DNA of 64,000 bases from G965202915 sp965205955 (GTDB lineage Bacteria; Pseudomonadota; Gammaproteobacteria; Eutrophobiales; Eutrophobiaceae): NCBI GenBank assembly GCA_965205955.1, contig OZ242192.1, positions 558,001-622,000 of the forward strand. Reading direction: 5' to 3'. The notes beneath the pieces are model-generated. The model did no database searches. It was not told the origin of the DNA and saw nothing but the letters and a program-made list of their open reading frames with translations. The translations under genes were made by a program, and so were the position numbers. Positions within the stretch are counted from its first letter, which is position 1; each line of letters opens with the position of its first letter. Positions 26,164 to 35,198 of this stretch are shown here, one piece after another.

Positions 26164-27312
26164 TCACTCAAACAGTAAATACACTTGATCCTTGAAGCGC
26201 TTGAACATGCCGCCTTGCTCCACGGAATGCAAGGCAACAATTGGTCTCGATAAAATTTTGTCTCCGGCTAATTGAATATTGAGCATTCCTATCTCATCTC
26301 CCTTATCGATTGGCGCAACTATGCTTTTTTCAATATTAACCGTGGCTTCCAGTTTTTTATACTGCCCCCTTGGAATCGTGATATATAGTTCCCGTTCCAT
26401 GCCCAGGGCAATGTTTTCCTCGGCTCCTTTCCATACCTTGGCCATGTTAATCGACTCGCCTTGATCATACAGCTTGTGAGTTTCATAAAAGCGAAATGCA
26501 TAATTCAGCAGCGACTGGCTGGCCTTGGCTCTGGCATTGGAGCTGTTAGTCCCCATCACTACCGAGATTAAACGCATATTATTTTCGACGGCCGACACCA
26601 CAAGACAATAGCCGGCGGATTCCGTATGCCCGGTCTTTATTCCATCCACCGAATGTTTTCGCCATAACAGTTTATTTCTATTATATTGTTTTATGCCGTT
26701 ATAGGTGAATTCACGTATCGCATGCCAGGCATAAATCTCCGGAAAATCATTAATCAACCAGCTTGCCAGTGTTGCCAGATCTCTGGCAGTTGTATAGTGA
26801 TCGGGTTCGGGCAAACCGGTACTGTTTACGTAGTGCGTGTCATTCAAGCCCAATTTTCGGGCGTGCCAATTCATTACATTGACAAAGGTCTCTTCATCTC
26901 CGGATGCAAATTCGGCCAGGGCAACGCTGGCATCATTGCCGGATTGTATGATTACGCCTTTCAGCAACTCCTCAACAGAAACTTCTTTATTGACTTCAAT
27001 AAACATCTTGGAGCCGGGTGTGCGCCAGGCCTTTTCACTGATCGTCACCAAATCATCCAGATGGATCTTTCCATTTTTCAGCTCATGCGCAATCGCATAC
27101 ACCGTCATTATCTTGGTCAGGCTGGCTGATGGGAGTCTCTTGTCAATATCATGCTCGACGATCGCATTGCCGCTGTGATGATCAATCACCAGATAGGATG
27201 ACGCATCCAATTTCGGCGGCGCGGGTAGTATAATCTGAGCGGTGGCAATGCGGCCAAAATTGATTTGCATTAAAATAATAATGCTGTAAATGAGCAATCT
27301 ATACATGTTCAA
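26164..27312 (-). CDS. dacA: D-alanyl-D-alanine carboxypeptidase (PBP5/6 family)
   Basis: A 382-residue low-molecular-mass penicillin-binding protein that trims the terminal D-Ala from peptidoglycan stems. It has a signal peptide (to about residue 25), active-site SLTK (Ser64-Lys67), SGN (Ser124-Asn126) and KTG (Lys226). The C-terminal domain ends with an amphipathic stretch (MFKRFKDQVYLLFE), the membrane anchor typical of PBP5/6. dacA or dacC would both be acceptable names. It lies between rlpA and the transaminase in the elongasome series. Confidence 0.95.
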   Translation of the reverse strand: MNMYRLLIYSIIILMQINFGRIATAQIILPAPPKLDASSYLVIDHHSGNAIVEHDIDKRLPSASLTKIMTVYAIAHELKNGKIHLDDLVTISEKAWRTPGSKMFIEVNKEVSVEELLKGVIIQSGNDASVALAEFASGDEETFVNVMNWHARKLGLNDTHYVNSTGLPEPDHYTTARDLATLASWLINDFPEIYAWHAIREFTYNGIKQYNRNKLLWRKHSVDGIKTGHTESAGYCLVVSAVENNMRLISVVMGTNSSNARAKASQSLLNYAFRFYETHKLYDQGESINMAKVWKGAEENIALGMERELYITIPRGQYKKLEATVNIEKSIVAPIDKGDEIGMLNIQLAGDKILSRPIVALHSVEQGGMFKRFKDQVYLLFE

Positions 27313-27348
27313 TACCGCTTGAAATAGCTATTTTACTATGTAAATCAT

Positions 27349-28218
27349 CTAATCGACAATGATGTGATGATCGAGGATATTCAAACCGGGAAGCCGGGCA
27401 ACAATAGAATCGGACGTATCGATATTAGTTAGCGGCCCTATCCGCACCCGATAAAAGGTATCGCCCTTAACAAGGGTCTGACTTATTTTGACAAGGTGGC
27501 TGCCAACAGCGGCTAATTTTTCGCGCATTTTCTCGGCATTGCCCAGTTCGGAGAATGAGCCCACCTGAATATAAAAGCCTTTATCAGCAACGCTGGAGCT
27601 GTTGTCACTGCCGATACCGTCGCCTTCGGAAGATACCTCGCCAACCGGCACAACGGGAGATGCTTCCCGGCCCGCATGTTGCGCCGTATCTATCACGCTG
27701 ATCTTGACCAGCCCCGTACCGCTTTGGGCAATGCCGAGCTTTTTAGCGGCGGCGTAGGATAAATCGATGATCCTGTTTTCATGAAAAGGGCCCCTGTCAT
27801 TGACTTTTACCACAACCTTTTTGCCGTTTTTCGAGTTGGTTACCTCGACATATGTGGGTAGCGGCAGGGTTTTATGGGCCGCGGTCATAGCGAACATATC
27901 ATAGGTTTCTCCGCTCGATGTGCGCCGCCCATGAAATTTTTTTCCGTACCAGGATGCGATCCCATCCTCGGCAAACCCCTTGGCATCATTCATCACATAA
28001 TAGCGTTTGCCGAGCACCTCATAGGATTCGGGATTTCCATACCGGCTTTTGGCTTCATGCTTTGGCACGGCATTCGCAATGGAAGAAACATCCACCTCCC
28101 GGGTCGGGGCTCCATCGCGCTCTTGCCTGGCATTGAAGCTGCAGGAGCATGACAACGAAGCAATCAACAGCCAAATAGCGCTGACTGGCCTTGATGACTC
28201 AAATCTACCATTATGCAT
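27349..28218 (-). CDS. rlpA: RlpA, SPOR-domain lytic transglycosylase
   Basis: A 289-residue envelope protein. The N-terminal hydrophobic segment ends in a cysteine pair (SLSCSCS, about residues 21-27), suggesting a lipoprotein although the lipobox is not canonical. The double-psi beta-barrel carries GIASWYGKKFHGRRTSSGE (about 85-105) and VKVNDRGPF with the conserved Asp. The C-terminal SPOR domain (about 212-289, FYIQVGSFSELGNAEKM) binds denuded septal glycan. RlpA cleaves naked glycan strands in Pseudomonas. It follows mltB in the same direction. Confidence 0.93.
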   Translation of the reverse strand: MHNGRFESSRPVSAIWLLIASLSCSCSFNARQERDGAPTREVDVSSIANAVPKHEAKSRYGNPESYEVLGKRYYVMNDAKGFAEDGIASWYGKKFHGRRTSSGETYDMFAMTAAHKTLPLPTYVEVTNSKNGKKVVVKVNDRGPFHENRIIDLSYAAAKKLGIAQSGTGLVKISVIDTAQHAGREASPVVPVGEVSSEGDGIGSDNSSSVADKGFYIQVGSFSELGNAEKMREKLAAVGSHLVKISQTLVKGDTFYRVRIGPLTNIDTSDSIVARLPGLNILDHHIIVD

Positions 28219-28245
28219 AATTCGATCCGTTCAAAATTATTTAAC

Positions 28246-29229
28246 TCAATGAAAAAGAGACTGGTATTCGGACTTTATTCTGGAAGAGAGCTGATAAATC
28301 GCCATCGCGTAAAGAACACTATGATTATACCTGGTTATCACATAGAAGTTGTGCAGGCCAATCCATAATTCCAGTCTGTCCGGAAGCTCCAGCTCTATTA
28401 ACAGCACCTTTTCATCGCTTGCTATTTTCTGCTTGCTTTCAATCCCCGCCTTGACCAATTCCGAATAAGGCAGCCCGGATTTCAGAACTTCACTGGCAAT
28501 ATTTCTATACTCGTCATTCACTGCGGTGGCATGTGCCGTAATGGCCTGCCCCGAAAGCCAATTATGCTGATTGAAATAATTTGCCACGCTCCCTATCGCA
28601 TCATCCGGATTATTCCATATATCGGCACGACCATCTCCATCAAAATCAATCGCGTAGTTGCGATAACTGCTGGCAATGAACTGGGGGATCCCCATCGCCC
28701 CGGCATAGGAACCTTTCAGTGTGAGGGGGTCTATATCCTGCTCCCGCGTCAATAATAAATAGTGTTCAAGCTCGGAACGAAAAAATTTGCTTCTTTTCGG
28801 ATAATCGAAAGCCAGCGTAGCCAGGGAATCCAGCACCCGATAACGCCCCTTGTTTTTGCCGTAAAATGTTTCAACACCAATTATGGCAACGATGATCTCC
28901 GCCGGCACGCCAAACTCCTTTTCTGCTCTTTCCAGAGTATTTTTATGCTTCTTGAAAAACTTGATGCCTGCCTTGATCCGTTCCTTCCGTATAAAAATAT
29001 CGCGATATTTATGCCAGACCAGTTTTTCCGCAGGGCGTGAAATTGCCTTCAGCACCGTCCCCGATATCTTTACCTGGCTGAACAGCTCATTGAGTTGTTC
29101 TTGCGAGAAACCGTGCGCACTGTTCATCTCCATCAGAAATGACTGCACATCGTCCCTGTCAGTGATATTGGCCATCCCGGCGGGCGCCAATAAAACCTGA
29201 AAAAGTACCGCGATTACCAGTCTGTTCAT
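28246..29229 (-). CDS. mltB: membrane-bound lytic murein transglycosylase B
   Basis: A 327-residue lytic transglycosylase of the SLT-B family that cuts glycan strands with formation of anhydro-muropeptides. The signal peptide spans about residues 1-20 and lacks an obvious lipobox, so a soluble periplasmic form is likely. The catalytic Glu is Glu120 in IIGVETFYGKN. Conserved segments GSYAGAMGIPQF and the FDGDGRADIWN calcium-loop region are present. It lies 10 bases after rodA. Confidence 0.93.
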   Translation of the reverse strand: MNRLVIAVLFQVLLAPAGMANITDRDDVQSFLMEMNSAHGFSQEQLNELFSQVKISGTVLKAISRPAEKLVWHKYRDIFIRKERIKAGIKFFKKHKNTLERAEKEFGVPAEIIVAIIGVETFYGKNKGRYRVLDSLATLAFDYPKRSKFFRSELEHYLLLTREQDIDPLTLKGSYAGAMGIPQFIASSYRNYAIDFDGDGRADIWNNPDDAIGSVANYFNQHNWLSGQAITAHATAVNDEYRNIASEVLKSGLPYSELVKAGIESKQKIASDEKVLLIELELPDRLELWIGLHNFYVITRYNHSVLYAMAIYQLSSRIKSEYQSLFH

Positions 29230-29239
29230 ACTCTTTTAC

Positions 29240-30331
29240 TCAAAAGGAAAGGAACCTGCGATGAGTGCTGATTGCCATAAGTATTCCAAAACCGATCATT
29301 ATCGTTATCATTGAAGTGCCCCCCAGGCTTATTAATGGCAACGGAATACCGACAATGGGAAGTTGCCCCATCACCATGCCCATATTAACAAATATATAGA
29401 TAAAAAAGCCCAGGATCAGCCCGCAGGCCAGCAGCTTGCAGAATGCGTCTTGTGCGTTCATCGCAATATACAAACCCCGCCCCATGATAAACAAATAGAT
29501 GCTCAACAGCAACAGCACTCCCATCAAGCCCAATTCTTCGCAAAAGACTGCAAATATGAAGTCGGTGGATCGCTCGGGCAAAAACTCGAGATGCGATTGC
29601 GTCCCGTTGAGCCAGCCTTTTCCGTACAGTCCGCCTGAACCAATCGCGATCTTGGACTGAATTATATGGTATCCGGCCCCGAGCGGGTCCTGCTCGGGGT
29701 TTAAGAATGTAATCACCCTGCTACGCTGATAATCATGCATTAGGTACCATAATACCGGGGTGCTGGATGCCATTACCACACCGAGAGACACCAGCAATTT
29801 CCACGACATTCCGGCTATAAATAAAACGGAAAATCCGGAGAAGGCTACCAGGAAAGCCGTGCCTAAATCAGGTTGCCTGGCAATTAACAGTACCGGAATT
29901 ATAATCAATAAACCGGAGATAACCAATCCGGAAAAATGCGGCGGAAAGGACCTGTCGCGCAGATACCATGCAATGATCATTGGCACTGAAATTTTTACAA
30001 TTTCGGACGGCTGAAAACGAAACAGCCCTAAATCAAGCCATCGTTGCGCCCCTTTGCCGACATCCCCGACAAACAGTACCACAACCAGCAATATCACACT
30101 GAATGCATAGATAAAAATTGACCACCGTGCGATCTGTCCCGGAGGAAATTGCGCAACTATACACATGCCAATTATGGCAATCGATATCTTTACAAGCTGT
30201 TTATATACAATTCCAATATCCTGTCCGGAGGCGCTATATAAAACAATCAAGCCTACGCCGCATAATATGCAAATGCCGAATAACAGCGGGAAATCCAGAT
30301 GCAAGCGCTGAAACAGTTTTTGCCACAGCAT
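29240..30331 (-). CDS. rodA: rod shape-determining glycosyltransferase RodA
   Basis: A 363-residue SEDS-family polytopic membrane protein that polymerises lipid II during elongation together with PBP2. About ten hydrophobic segments are visible, with the SEDS signatures RWLDLGLFRFQPSE (about 90-104) including the Glu near the periplasmic face, WKLL and the C-terminal GIPLPLISLGGTSM (about 325-338). Its ATG directly follows the mrdA stop, which indicates translational coupling of polymerase and transpeptidase. Confidence 0.96.
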   Translation of the reverse strand: MLWQKLFQRLHLDFPLLFGICILCGVGLIVLYSASGQDIGIVYKQLVKISIAIIGMCIVAQFPPGQIARWSIFIYAFSVILLVVVLFVGDVGKGAQRWLDLGLFRFQPSEIVKISVPMIIAWYLRDRSFPPHFSGLVISGLLIIIPVLLIARQPDLGTAFLVAFSGFSVLFIAGMSWKLLVSLGVVMASSTPVLWYLMHDYQRSRVITFLNPEQDPLGAGYHIIQSKIAIGSGGLYGKGWLNGTQSHLEFLPERSTDFIFAVFCEELGLMGVLLLLSIYLFIMGRGLYIAMNAQDAFCKLLACGLILGFFIYIFVNMGMVMGQLPIVGIPLPLISLGGTSMITIMIGFGILMAISTHRRFLSF

Positions 30332-32203
30332 TCAAAGCAACCCCATTATCTTGTTTTCTTCATTCAATAAATAATGATCGAATAACTTTCTGGCGATTGG
30401 AGCGGCAGTTTTTGAGCCGCTTCCGCCATTTTCTACAATGATGGCGACAGCAATTTTCGGCTGCTCCAGCGGGGCATATGCGATAAACAAAGCATGATCC
30501 TGTAGTTCCTTGGGGATTAAACTCGCATCGTATTCCTCATGCTGAGCAATGCTGAACAGCTGTGCCGTCCCGGTCTTGCCGGCAAATTCATATTTGGCAT
30601 TGAGTCCACTGCGCCAGGCCGTTCCGCCATTACGGTGCACAACATCGCGCATCGACTTGACAGTTATGCTCCAATTATCCTGATTATTGATTTTTATCTT
30701 GTTTTCAATGACGCGCTCCAGTATCCGCTCCTCATGACTGATTGCATCGCTGATCTTCGCTACCAATTTCGGCTTGATCAACGTGCCGCCGTTTGCCAGC
30801 GCAGCGGTAGCCTTCGCCAATTGTATTGGGGTGGTCAACGCATATCCCTGTCCTATTCCGAGGCTCAGGGTTTCACCAGGATACCAGCTATCACCCCGCG
30901 CTTTTTTTTTCCACTCCCGGGACGGCACCAACCCGCTAGATTCACCGCTTATGTCAATTCCGGATACCCGGCCGAACCCAAACTCTTCGAGCGCCCTGGC
31001 AATTCGGTCGACGCCGAGATCCTTGGCAAGCGCGTAAAAATACACGTCACAGGATTCTACAATGGCCTTGTTGAAATTCGTCCGGCCATGCCCATGTTTT
31101 TTCCAGTCGCGATAGCGATGCGCCTGTCCTTTTAAAGAGTACCAACCTGGACACCAGGTTTCATCCAGACTGCTACGCACACCCGCTTCGAGCGCAGCAA
31201 TTCCTAGAAACGGCTTTATTGTCGAACCGGGAGGATATCTGCCTTGAATGACCCGGTTAATCAAAGGGGTTTGCCTTGATTGCAGCAAGTTCCGGTAGGA
31301 ATTTACATCGATTCCGCCCGCAAACAAATTAGGATCATATCCCGGAGCGCTTACCGATGCCAATATATCCCCTGTATTTGGATTGAGCGCCACTATGGCG
31401 CCTGTCTCTCCTTTTAGAGAATCAAACGCCACGCGCTGCAACGAGGCATTCAATGTCAGGCGCACATTCTTCCCCGGCTGAGGCGGTGTGCGATCCAAGA
31501 CCCTGATAATGCGCCCCTGGGCATTGACCTCTACCTGCTGATAGCCAACCTCGCCGTGCAAAATTCTCTCATAGGCCTTTTCGACACCCAATTTTCCGAT
31601 ATGCATCGTACCTCTGTAATTCAAGGCATCCAAATTTTTCATATCATTTTCATCAAGCCTGGCAACATAGCCGACAGCATGTACAAACTGCTCGGCAAAG
31701 GGGTAATGCCTGTTCAAGCGAGCGACGACCTCCACCCCGGCATAGCGATGGCGATTGACGGAAAATATGGCGACTTCATTTTCAGTCAAATCGAATCGCA
31801 ACGGGATGCTGTCATATTTTTTTTTCTTCTCGCGCAGAGAGTTAAACTGCTCCAAATCGGAATCGCTGATCCTGATAATTCGGCGCAATTCGGATAGGGT
31901 CGCCATCATATCATCAACGTTTTCCGGAACGATTTCCAGACTGAATGAAGACACGTTTTTGGCCAGAATTAAATCGTCCTGGCTGAAAATCAATCCCCTG
32001 ACCGGCGCAATAGGCAACACTTTTATACGGTTATGCTGAGAGAGGGTGGTAAAATGATCATGCATCACCACCTGCAGATACACCAATTTCACCAGCAGTA
32101 TAAAGACTAAAAACAGAATAATTATGGCGGATAAAACCATCCGCCGATCCATTAACAATAGCTCCCGCTGCGTATCTTTTAATAATGCAAGGTTCGCGAG
32201 CAT
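30332..32203 (-). CDS. mrdA: penicillin-binding protein 2 (elongation transpeptidase)
   Basis: A 623-residue class B PBP. One N-terminal helix (about residues 23-46) is followed by a dimerisation/pedestal region and the transpeptidase domain. The acylated serine is in PPGSTIKPF (about residue 327), SxN is represented by ESCD, and the KTG motif is in FAGKTGTAQLF. It crosslinks new glycan made by RodA in the MreB-guided elongasome. The length is normal for the family. Confidence 0.96.
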   Translation of the reverse strand: MLANLALLKDTQRELLLMDRRMVLSAIIILFLVFILLVKLVYLQVVMHDHFTTLSQHNRIKVLPIAPVRGLIFSQDDLILAKNVSSFSLEIVPENVDDMMATLSELRRIIRISDSDLEQFNSLREKKKKYDSIPLRFDLTENEVAIFSVNRHRYAGVEVVARLNRHYPFAEQFVHAVGYVARLDENDMKNLDALNYRGTMHIGKLGVEKAYERILHGEVGYQQVEVNAQGRIIRVLDRTPPQPGKNVRLTLNASLQRVAFDSLKGETGAIVALNPNTGDILASVSAPGYDPNLFAGGIDVNSYRNLLQSRQTPLINRVIQGRYPPGSTIKPFLGIAALEAGVRSSLDETWCPGWYSLKGQAHRYRDWKKHGHGRTNFNKAIVESCDVYFYALAKDLGVDRIARALEEFGFGRVSGIDISGESSGLVPSREWKKKARGDSWYPGETLSLGIGQGYALTTPIQLAKATAALANGGTLIKPKLVAKISDAISHEERILERVIENKIKINNQDNWSITVKSMRDVVHRNGGTAWRSGLNAKYEFAGKTGTAQLFSIAQHEEYDASLIPKELQDHALFIAYAPLEQPKIAVAIIVENGGSGSKTAAPIARKLFDHYLLNEENKIMGLL

Positions 32204-32215
32204 TTTTGTTCCAAA

Positions 32216-32704
32216 TCAATAAACAACATATTTACGGCGTATATCTCTGAGAATAATAAACAGCCAGGGCCAAATAAGCATGCTTGTCAGTGCCGGCATC
32301 CAGTATGTCCAGCTTTTTGGAGGAACTCCCATGATGCCTCTTATCCATAATGATATGAGTTCATATATCAGCAGATAGAAGCATATCAGCGCCGCCTGCT
32401 GCATCAGTGAAGCAACGCGCATACGCTGATAGTATTTCAAGGTAATATAGGCAAGAATCGCAAAGCCCATCGCATTATGGCCAAGCAGGGTACCTTGCTG
32501 CACATCGAGCAGTAGGCCCATAAACCAACCGATCCCGATCCCGATTCTATCCGGCATGGCCATGCACCAGTATATCAGCGCCATTGCAACCCATGCCGGG
32601 CGCCAATTGATGGCCCAATCAGGCAGCGGGACCGCCATCAGCATCATTGCAATAATGAAACTCAGTACAATAACCCAGATCCCTTTGGATTTCTTGACGG
32701 TCAT
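32216..32704 (-). CDS. mreD: rod shape-determining protein MreD
   Basis: A 162-residue inner-membrane protein with five to six hydrophobic segments and the family segment GWFMGLLLDVQQGTLLGHNAMGF (shown here in part: GLLLDVQQGTLLG). MreD links MreC to the RodA/PBP2 module. The start overlaps the mreC stop by four bases. Confidence 0.93.
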   Translation of the reverse strand: MTVKKSKGIWVIVLSFIIAMMLMAVPLPDWAINWRPAWVAMALIYWCMAMPDRIGIGIGWFMGLLLDVQQGTLLGHNAMGFAILAYITLKYYQRMRVASLMQQAALICFYLLIYELISLWIRGIMGVPPKSWTYWMPALTSMLIWPWLFIILRDIRRKYVVY

Positions 32705-33579
32705 TGCTTTAATGCCTGATCCTCGAATTTTTCCACACCCGATGTATCTTCATTCGGCCATATCATCAACACCTCGCGGCTTTGACCCAGTTTCGCACTC
32801 GGCCTGACAACCACTTTTGCAAATGGCTCGCCCGGATCGGGAGTGATTTTTGTTATCACGCCGACCGGATACCCTTTGGGAAAGCGTTGCCCAAGTCCGG
32901 ATGAAACCACCAAATCACCCTCGCGGATGTCCGAATTGTTGGAGAGATATTTGAGCCACAGGTGATCTATATCACCCGTCCCGGCAACTATTGCCCTAAG
33001 ACCATTACGGTTGAGTTGCACCGGCAAGGTGTGGGTGGGATCGGTAATCAATAAAACCGTGCTGGAAAAAGGGCCGACATGTATTACCTGTCCCATAATT
33101 CCGAAGGCATCCACCACCGGCTGCCCGTCATAGACCCCTTCATTTGCCCCTTTATTTATCACGATTTTCTGCCGAAACGGCTGCATATCAACGGCGAGCA
33201 ATTCCGCAACCACTGAGCGCTCATTTATTCTGAATGAAGATTCAAGCAACTCTCTCAAGCGCTCGTTTTCCTCTTCTAAAACAGTAAAACGCTGTAACTT
33301 CGCATTCAACAATAAACGCTCTTCCCTCAAGCGCCGGGTCTCTTTTATCAAGTTGCTGCGCACCGTCATATTCTCCGCCACCCAGTGCCCCGCGTTGATG
33401 GGAAGATTGATCATGAACTGCAGAGGATACACTACCGCTACCAGCGTAGAACGAACAAAATGCAAATGATCGTGGCGATGATCCAGAGTCATTAACACTA
33501 TAGATAGTACTATGAAAAATATAACGCGTATGCTGGCCGCCCTGCCTTTTACAAATAGAGTATTACTATGATTGCTCAA
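32701..33579 (-). CDS. mreC: rod shape-determining protein MreC
   Basis: A 292-residue bitopic protein: one membrane helix (about residues 15-32), a coiled coil (about 65-110, rich in Leu/Glu/Arg) and a periplasmic beta-barrel domain with DPTHTLPVQLNR and the SGLGQRFPKGYPVG segment. It scaffolds PBP2 and activates elongation. It is 14 bases downstream of mreB in the same unit. Confidence 0.95.
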   Translation of the reverse strand: MSNHSNTLFVKGRAASIRVIFFIVLSIVLMTLDHRHDHLHFVRSTLVAVVYPLQFMINLPINAGHWVAENMTVRSNLIKETRRLREERLLLNAKLQRFTVLEEENERLRELLESSFRINERSVVAELLAVDMQPFRQKIVINKGANEGVYDGQPVVDAFGIMGQVIHVGPFSSTVLLITDPTHTLPVQLNRNGLRAIVAGTGDIDHLWLKYLSNNSDIREGDLVVSSGLGQRFPKGYPVGVITKITPDPGEPFAKVVVRPSAKLGQSREVLMIWPNEDTSGVEKFEDQALKQ

Positions 33580-33593
33580 TTTTAATTTGCCGC

Positions 33594-34643
33594 TTATTCT
33601 GTCGTTAAAATATCGTATCCGTACTCCTCAATCATTTCCAGGTAACGCCCGCCGCCGCGGACAACACAGGTCAATGGGTCCTCCGCCACAATAACCGGCA
33701 AACCGGTTTCCTGCGTTAACAAGCGATCCAGATTTTTTAGCAGGGCGCCGCCGCCGGTCAAAACCATACCGCGCTCCGCAACATCCGATCCCAACTCGGG
33801 CGGCGTTTTTTCCAGCGCCTTTTTCACAGCATCGACCACTCCCATTAACGGCTCCTGCAATGCCTCGAGAATTTCCTCACTCTTGAGCGTAAAAGGGCGG
33901 GGAATGCCCTCGGCGAGATTGCGTCCACGCACTTCCATCTCCATACCCTCATCATCACTTGGATAGGCGCAACCGATTGTATGTTTGATTCCCTCCGCCG
34001 TCGCATAGCCGATCAAACTACCGTAGTTGCGTCTGACATAACTGATGATTGCCTCATCAAAGCGGTCCCCGCCTATCCTGACCGAATCCGAATAAACAAT
34101 GCCGTTCAATGAAATTACCGCGACTTCCGTAGTTCCCCCTCCGATATCCAGCACCATCGAACCGCGCGGATCACTTACCGGCATTCCGGCGCCGATTGCC
34201 GCCGCCATGGGTTCTTCAATAAGGTACACTTTCCTGGCGCCGGCGCCATTGGCGGATTCGCGAATTGCACGGCGTTCAACCTGAGTGGAGCCGCATGGAA
34301 CACAAATCAACACCCTTGGGCTTGGTCGAAACAAGGTTGCGCCGTGAGCGCTGTGAATAAAGTATTGCAACATCTTCTCAGTAATCGTGAAGTCTGCAAT
34401 CACACCATCCTTCAGTGGACGAACGGCGCTGATATGAACCGGAGTGCGTCCCAGCATGCGTTTCGCCTCTACACCCACCGCAACAATGGATTTGGCATTC
34501 AGTTTATTGCCGTCATTGCGTACTGCCACCACCGACGGCTCATCGAGAACAATCCCTTTCCCCCGCACATAAATCAGCGTGTTCGCCGTGCCAAGATCTA
34601 TCGATAAATCGTTGGAAAATAGTCCTCGTAACCCTTTAAACAT
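33594..34643 (-). CDS. mreB: actin-like rod-shape protein MreB
   Basis: A 349-residue bacterial actin. The N-terminal amphipathic segment MFKGLRGLFSND (membrane binding) is followed by the phosphate-1 loop IDLGTANTLIYV, the phosphate-2 loop VLDIGGGTTEVAVIS (about residue 165) and the adenosine motif VLTGGGALLKNLD (about 293). MreB filaments orient cell wall insertion, so the organism is presumably rod-shaped. It is first gene of the elongasome series and diverges from gatC across a 243-base region. Confidence 0.98.
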   Translation of the reverse strand: MFKGLRGLFSNDLSIDLGTANTLIYVRGKGIVLDEPSVVAVRNDGNKLNAKSIVAVGVEAKRMLGRTPVHISAVRPLKDGVIADFTITEKMLQYFIHSAHGATLFRPSPRVLICVPCGSTQVERRAIRESANGAGARKVYLIEEPMAAAIGAGMPVSDPRGSMVLDIGGGTTEVAVISLNGIVYSDSVRIGGDRFDEAIISYVRRNYGSLIGYATAEGIKHTIGCAYPSDDEGMEMEVRGRNLAEGIPRPFTLKSEEILEALQEPLMGVVDAVKKALEKTPPELGSDVAERGMVLTGGGALLKNLDRLLTQETGLPVIVAEDPLTCVVRGGGRYLEMIEEYGYDILTTE

Positions 34644-34886
34644 AAAATGCGATCATCTCAAAAATAATCAGAGAAATTAATATTTGCTTCAGCGCAAACA
34701 AGAAACATAGAATCGAATGAAAACACTGTATCGATATCCGACAAACGGATCTTACAGGTGGCGCAATTTTTTATGGTCCCGCAATGCCATAGGGTATAAC
34801 TGTACCAACGGAAAGTGCTTTGGGCAAGCAAAGTTATATGATAAATTTTTCAATTTCAATGTATAAAAGCAGGATATTTATGATAT
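34644..34886. other. divergent promoter region of mreB and gatC
   Basis: 243 bases with no gene. The right half is AT-rich with TATAAC and TATGAT -10-like sequences, but no -35 at good spacing could be assigned with confidence. No operator palindrome was recognised. Confidence 0.4.
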
Positions 34887-35174
34887 ATGTCATTTGATAA
34901 ATCAAATGTGGAAAAAATCGCCCGTCTGGCCAGACTCAATATCGAGGCGGAGGATTGGGAAAGCTACAGCAAGGATATCGGCGATATTCTCGACTTTATG
35001 TATGTGATGAACTCAGTCAATACCGACGACATAGCTCCATTATTTCATCCCATCGAAATACTGGCAAGATTGCGCGCCGATAAAATCACTGAAACCGACC
35101 AACGGGAAAACTTCCAGCAACAGGCGCCCTCTATCAAAGACGGCTACTACATTGTGCCAAAAGTAATTGAATAA
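34887..35174 (+). CDS. gatC: Asp/Glu-tRNA(Asn/Gln) amidotransferase subunit C
   Basis: A 95-residue GatC, the small belt subunit holding GatA and GatB together. Segments VEKIARLARLNIE (about residues 7-19) and the C-terminal PSIKDGYYIVPKVIE match the family. It starts the gatC-gatA-gatB operon; the divergent neighbour is mreB, an arrangement also found in Pseudomonas. Confidence 0.95.
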   Translation: MSFDKSNVEKIARLARLNIEAEDWESYSKDIGDILDFMYVMNSVNTDDIAPLFHPIEILARLRADKITETDQRENFQQQAPSIKDGYYIVPKVIE

Positions 35175-35198
35175 TTATAACCAGGCTTTACTTTTTTC

